From contig NZ_BDBM01000019.1 of assembly GCF_001612985.1 (NCBI RefSeq), positions 86,491-150,490 of the forward strand: a stretch of DNA of 64,000 nucleotides. Reading direction: 5' to 3'. This document shows positions 60,980 through 64,000 of this stretch, one piece after another (the stretch's first letter is position 1; every line of letters begins with the position of its first letter). The position numbers were made by a program, and so were the translations under genes. This DNA comes from Nocardia gamkensis NBRC 108242 (GTDB lineage: Bacteria > Actinomycetota > Actinomycetes > Mycobacteriales > Mycobacteriaceae). The notes beneath the pieces were generated by a model, which was not told the DNA's origin, did no database searches, and saw nothing but the letters and a program-made list of their open reading frames with translations.

Positions 60980-62572
60980 TCAGCGCAACCTGGTTCGGCG
61001 CATCAGCCGCAGCGACGTCAGGGTCATCTTCAGCTGCTTGTCGTAGGGCTGACCTGCCCGCGCGGCGAGCACCTGTTTCTTGAGCACGCCGACGTTCACC
61101 GTGTCGGTGTACTTCAGCAGGCCCTGGTCACCGTGCCGGGTGCCGACACCGGACTGCTTCACGCCACCCGATGGCGTGCCTTTCGCGGCGTAGGTCGCGA
61201 CGAAACCGTCGTTGATGTTGATATTGCCCGCCTGCAACTGGGCGGCGATCCGCTCGGCGTGCGCGAAGTCCCGGGTCCAGACGCTGGCGTTCAAGCCGTA
61301 GTCGGTGGCGTTGGCCAGGCGCACCGCCTCCTGCTCGTCGTCGAACGGGTACACGGTGACGACCGGGCCGAAGGTTTCCAGCGTCGCGTGGGTCATCTCG
61401 GGGGTCACCCCGGTCAGCACGGTGGCCTCGTAGAACGCCGGACCGATATCGGGCCGCGCCTGCCCGCCGACGTGCACGGTGGCCCCTTTCGATCGAGCGT
61501 CCTCGACATGGGCGGCGACCCGTTCCAGGTGCTGCGGGGAGACGAGGGAGCCGAACTCCGGCGTGTAGTCGTAGGCCCCGCCGATCTTTCCGTTCAATTC
61601 CGCCGCGGCGGCGACCAACCGGCGAAGGAACTCGTCATGGATGGAGCGGTGCACGTAGATCCGCTCGATGTGCATACACGCCTGCCCCGAGTTGGCGAAC
61701 ACAGCGAACACCGCGCCGGGGACCACCTCGTCCAGGTTCGCGTCGGCGAGCACGATCATCGGATTCTTGCCGCCCAACTCCAGGCTGCACCCGATGAGGT
61801 TGCGGCCGGCCTGCTCGCCGACGATCCGGCCGGTGGCGGTGGACCCGGTGAACATGACGAAGTCCACGTTGTCGATCAGGGTCGGCCCGATATCGGGTCC
61901 TTCGCCACACACCACCTGCACCAGACCGCGGGGCAGCCCGGCCCGGTGCAACAGCTCGACGCCGAACAGCACGCACAGCGCGGTCTTGTTGTCCGGCTTC
62001 AGCACCACGCCGTTGCCCGCCATCAGCGCGGGCATGGCGTCGGACAGCGCGATGGCGAAGGGAAAGTTCCACGGCGCGATCACCGCGACGAGCCCTTTGG
62101 GACGGTGCTGCTCGGTGGAGGTGGTCAGCAGCGGCATCGGGCCGCCGCGCCGCTTCGGCCGCAGCACCCGGCGCGCGGTCTTGAGATAGTGGCTGACCAC
62201 CATGGGCACGTCGCAGGATTCCTCGACGGCCATGCGACGGGTCTTGCCGCATCCGATCTGGATGAGATCGGCGATGGTCTCCACTTCACCGAGGATCAGC
62301 TCGTGCAGCCGTTCGAACACGCGCAGTCGTTCCCGCAGTGGCCGCGCGGCCCATTCCGTCTGCGCGGCCCGGGCGGCGGCGCACGCGCGCAGGACGTCCT
62401 GCGGGGTGGACTGCGGAAGCGCACCGACCGGCGCGCCGGTGTAGACCTCGGTCATCTCGAACGGCGCCGCGCTCCCGTCGGCGGCGACCAGGCTGGTCAA
62501 CCGGGTGATCAGCTCCCCGGTGATCCTGGCGGGCAGGGCGCCCGTCGCCTTGTCGGTGTGTGCTGTGCTCAT
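60980..62572 (-). CDS. gabD2: GabD2-like succinic semialdehyde/aldehyde dehydrogenase
   Basis: This 530-residue NAD(P)-dependent aldehyde dehydrogenase has APWNFPFAIALSDAMPALMAGNGVVLKP, FTGSTATGR for the cofactor, the catalytic Glu in LELGGKNPM, and the catalytic Cys in NSGQACMHIERIYV. The overall sequence resembles mycobacterial GabD2. It may oxidise succinic semialdehyde or another aldehyde from lipid degradation. A KstR-like site lies 62 bases upstream. The ferredoxin-SDR-P450 genes precede it on the same strand. Confidence 0.88.
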   Translation of the reverse strand: MSTAHTDKATGALPARITGELITRLTSLVAADGSAAPFEMTEVYTGAPVGALPQSTPQDVLRACAAARAAQTEWAARPLRERLRVFERLHELILGEVETIADLIQIGCGKTRRMAVEESCDVPMVVSHYLKTARRVLRPKRRGGPMPLLTTSTEQHRPKGLVAVIAPWNFPFAIALSDAMPALMAGNGVVLKPDNKTALCVLFGVELLHRAGLPRGLVQVVCGEGPDIGPTLIDNVDFVMFTGSTATGRIVGEQAGRNLIGCSLELGGKNPMIVLADANLDEVVPGAVFAVFANSGQACMHIERIYVHRSIHDEFLRRLVAAAAELNGKIGGAYDYTPEFGSLVSPQHLERVAAHVEDARSKGATVHVGGQARPDIGPAFYEATVLTGVTPEMTHATLETFGPVVTVYPFDDEQEAVRLANATDYGLNASVWTRDFAHAERIAAQLQAGNININDGFVATYAAKGTPSGGVKQSGVGTRHGDQGLLKYTDTVNVGVLKKQVLAARAGQPYDKQLKMTLTSLRLMRRTRLR

Positions 62573-62633
62573 CGGATCATCTCCATGACGTCGGGCATCG
62601 CCGCAGGTGCCGGGCCGGACAGTGCGCCTGAAT

Positions 62634-62647
62634 TAGAACACGTTCCG
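62634..62647. promoter_or_regulatory. KstR-like operator
   Basis: TAGAACACGTTCCG matches the published KstR consensus TnnAACnnGTTnnA except for the last base. It lies upstream of the gabD2-like gene and downstream of the ferredoxin gene. Confidence 0.6.
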
Positions 62648-62711
62648 GTTTCGGATTCATCGTATTCGTCCCCGCCCGCCCTGCCTACCCGCCGCGTGCG
62701 AAGAATCCCGC

Positions 62712-62909
62712 TCACTCCTCCGCGGCGATCGTCAACGCCTGGGTGGGGCAGTAGCGGACCGCGCGCTGCACGTCGGCCCGTGCTCGCGGCTCGGCGACGG
62801 CATCGAGGATCTCCACTTTGCCGTGCTTGGGGACGTGGAACGCCTCGGGCGCCTCGTCCTGGCACACGGCATGTCCCTGACACAGATCCAGATCGGCCAG
62901 CACTCGCAT
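62712..62909 (-). CDS. 3Fe-4S ferredoxin
   Basis: This 65-residue ferredoxin has CQGHAVC (Cys10, Cys16) and CPTQAL with the third Cys. Residue 13 is His, so a [3Fe-4S] cluster is expected. The ATG follows AAGGAG. The gap to the SDR gene is nine bases and the SDR start overlaps the P450 stop, so this is the electron carrier of the P450 at the right edge. Confidence 0.9.
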   Translation of the reverse strand: MRVLADLDLCQGHAVCQDEAPEAFHVPKHGKVEILDAVAEPRARADVQRAVRYCPTQALTIAAEE

Positions 62910-62918
62910 CGTCGCTCC

Positions 62919-63725
62919 TTACTGTTCGTTCGATCCCGGGTCGTCCGCGAGCGGACGCACCGGCGCCTCGGGCTGCACCTCGACGAGCACCAGGTGCGAG
63001 CCGCGCGGCGTGGACACCACCGCCACCACCGCGGCGGCCAGGTCACCGGCGCGCAGCATGTACGGGTGCCTGGCGAAACCCCAGGCTTTCCAGTCCTCCA
63101 GCACCGGGCCGACGATCTCGGGCGTGGAGTCCATGCCCATGCCGGTCAGCGTCGGGCCGGGCCGGACCTGCGACAGACGGATGCCGCTGCCCTCGAGTTC
63201 CATGCGCATCTGCGCGGCCATCGCTTCCAGCCCCGCCTTGGCGGCACTGTAGGCGCCCGTGCGCGGACGCGGTTCGGACGCGCAGTCGGAACTGATCAGC
63301 ACCACGTCGCCGCGCTGCCTGCGCAGCATGCCGGGCAGCACCCGGTGCACGAGGCGCTGCGCGCCGACGAGATGCACCTGCACCTGGCGCACGAACCGTT
63401 CCGGATCCATCGCGAATGCCTGTCCGAACTCGATGTCACCCGCGCTGGACACCAGGATCTCGGTGGGTCCGAGCGCTTCTTCGGCGGCGCGCACGAACTC
63501 GTCGACCGAGTCGGGCTCGGTGACGTCGAGGCGGTGGGCGAAGGCTTCACCGCCGTCGGCGCGGATCTTGTCCGCCAGTTCGGCGCACTGCTCGGCGCGG
63601 CGCGCGCCGAGCGCGACCGGGTGACCCAGCTCGGCCAAGGCCACGGCGGTGGCCGCGCCGATCCCGGAGGAGGCGCCGGAGACGAGCGCGGGCCTGCGCT
63701 CGGGATGGGGTGCGAATCTTGGCAT
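62919..63725 (-). CDS. Short-chain dehydrogenase/reductase
   Basis: This 268-residue SDR has the cofactor loop SGASSGIGAAT, LVSSAGDIEFG, and the catalytic Ser-Tyr-Lys in VVLISSDCASEPRPRTGAYSAAKAG. The ATG overlaps the P450 stop as TAATG. It may oxidise the alcohol formed by the P450. The set P450-SDR-ferredoxin resembles the mycobacterial cyp123-Rv0765c-cyp51-ferredoxin region, but no CYP51 is visible. Confidence 0.92.
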   Translation of the reverse strand: MPRFAPHPERRPALVSGASSGIGAATAVALAELGHPVALGARRAEQCAELADKIRADGGEAFAHRLDVTEPDSVDEFVRAAEEALGPTEILVSSAGDIEFGQAFAMDPERFVRQVQVHLVGAQRLVHRVLPGMLRRQRGDVVLISSDCASEPRPRTGAYSAAKAGLEAMAAQMRMELEGSGIRLSQVRPGPTLTGMGMDSTPEIVGPVLEDWKAWGFARHPYMLRAGDLAAAVVAVVSTPRGSHLVLVEVQPEAPVRPLADDPGSNEQ

Positions 63726-64000
63726 TATCGAGTCTCCACGGTGATGGGAAGGTGGGCGAACCCACGCACATTGGACGAATGAACACGTGCGATCCCGGAT
63801 TCGAGGACGTCGTAGGACCGCACCCGGGAGCCGAACTCGTGCAGAGCGACGGTCGCTTCCAGCCGCGCCAGGTGCGCGCCCAGGCAGAAGTGCACTCCCG
63901 CACCGAAACTCGCCAGCCCGGATTTGTCGGCACGATCGATACGGAAACTGTCACCGTCGTCGAACACCGCGGGATCACGATTGGCCGAACCGATCAGCAA
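63725..64000 (-). CDS. Cytochrome P450, C-terminal part
   Basis: Only the last 91 residues lie in the window. They include SANRDPAVFDDGDSFRIDR and the heme loop LASFGAGVHFCLGAHLARLEA with the axial Cys, then a typical C-terminus ending VRGFAHLPITVETR. The gene continues beyond the right edge. It is co-transcribed with the SDR and the ferredoxin downstream. Confidence 0.93.
   Translation of the reverse strand: MLIGSANRDPAVFDDGDSFRIDRADKSGLASFGAGVHFCLGAHLARLEATVALHEFGSRVRSYDVLESGIARVHSSNVRGFAHLPITVETR

Noticed and set aside
62823..63782. Plus-strand open frame over the SDR gene
   Set aside because: The minus strand encodes a complete SDR with all catalytic residues; the plus frame has no domain.

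Overview
The window is high-GC actinobacterial DNA, most likely from Nocardia or a close relative. The evidence is a full-length carboxylic acid reductase that closely resembles, from memory, the Nocardia iowensis enzyme, together with a mycobacterial-type FprB, orphan Mce-associated membrane proteins, a LigD-type polymerase domain, a GabD2-like dehydrogenase and a KstR-type operator. No rRNA, tRNA, CRISPR array or intact insertion sequence was recognised.

Positions 1 to about 32.6 kb form one catabolic island. On the minus strand lie two KstD-like flavin dehydrogenases and an mhpC-mhpA-mhpB meta-cleavage set, preceded by an acyl-CoA synthetase. On the plus strand lie a 3Fe-4S ferredoxin, a cytochrome P450, two tandem amidohydrolase-2 paralogues, a Rieske ferredoxin, an alpha/beta hydrolase, a stand-alone NuoF-like flavoprotein and two more ferredoxins. 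Further on are two paralogous two-subunit acyl-CoA dehydrogenase pairs, a second acyl-CoA synthetase, FprB, a TesB thioesterase, a DapB-like oxidoreductase, a carboxymuconolactone-decarboxylase-family protein, two orphan Mce-associated membrane proteins, several small unknowns, a TetR and a MarR. Most transcription units in this stretch carry a palindrome close to TGAGAAT-N3-ATTCTCA, so it looks like one regulon. I infer that it activates and oxidises an alicyclic or polycyclic acid, aromatises a ring with the KstD-like pair, and opens it by the Mhp route while beta-oxidation shortens a side chain. Electrons would reach the P450 through the ferredoxins from NuoF-like protein or FprB. The island also holds a decayed enoyl-CoA hydratase gene and a 14-codon SDR remnant.

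From 32.8 to 36.1 kb come a small secreted peptide, a stand-alone LigD-type polymerase domain and a divergent lysE/lysG pair. From 36.4 to 44.1 kb two TIR-domain membrane proteins flank an ECF41/SigJ-type sigma factor with its NDH-2-like oxidoreductase and a divergent membrane-protein gene. Matching ECF41-type promoters face both ways between the last two. From 44.3 to 53.1 kb there is mixed housekeeping and accessory content: glycerophosphodiesterase, DJ-1/PfpI protein, PAS-ANTAR regulator, zinc-ribbon OB-fold protein, a small secreted protein, a cytoplasmic substrate-binding-like protein followed by a histidine-kinase remnant, an esterase, and a divergent epimerase/TetR pair with its own palindromes.

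From 53.3 kb to the end are a Tat-exported sulfatase, the carboxylic acid reductase, a DHA2-type exporter, a glutathione peroxidase, and a P450-SDR-ferredoxin set with a GabD2-type dehydrogenase. A KstR-like site lies upstream of the last gene.
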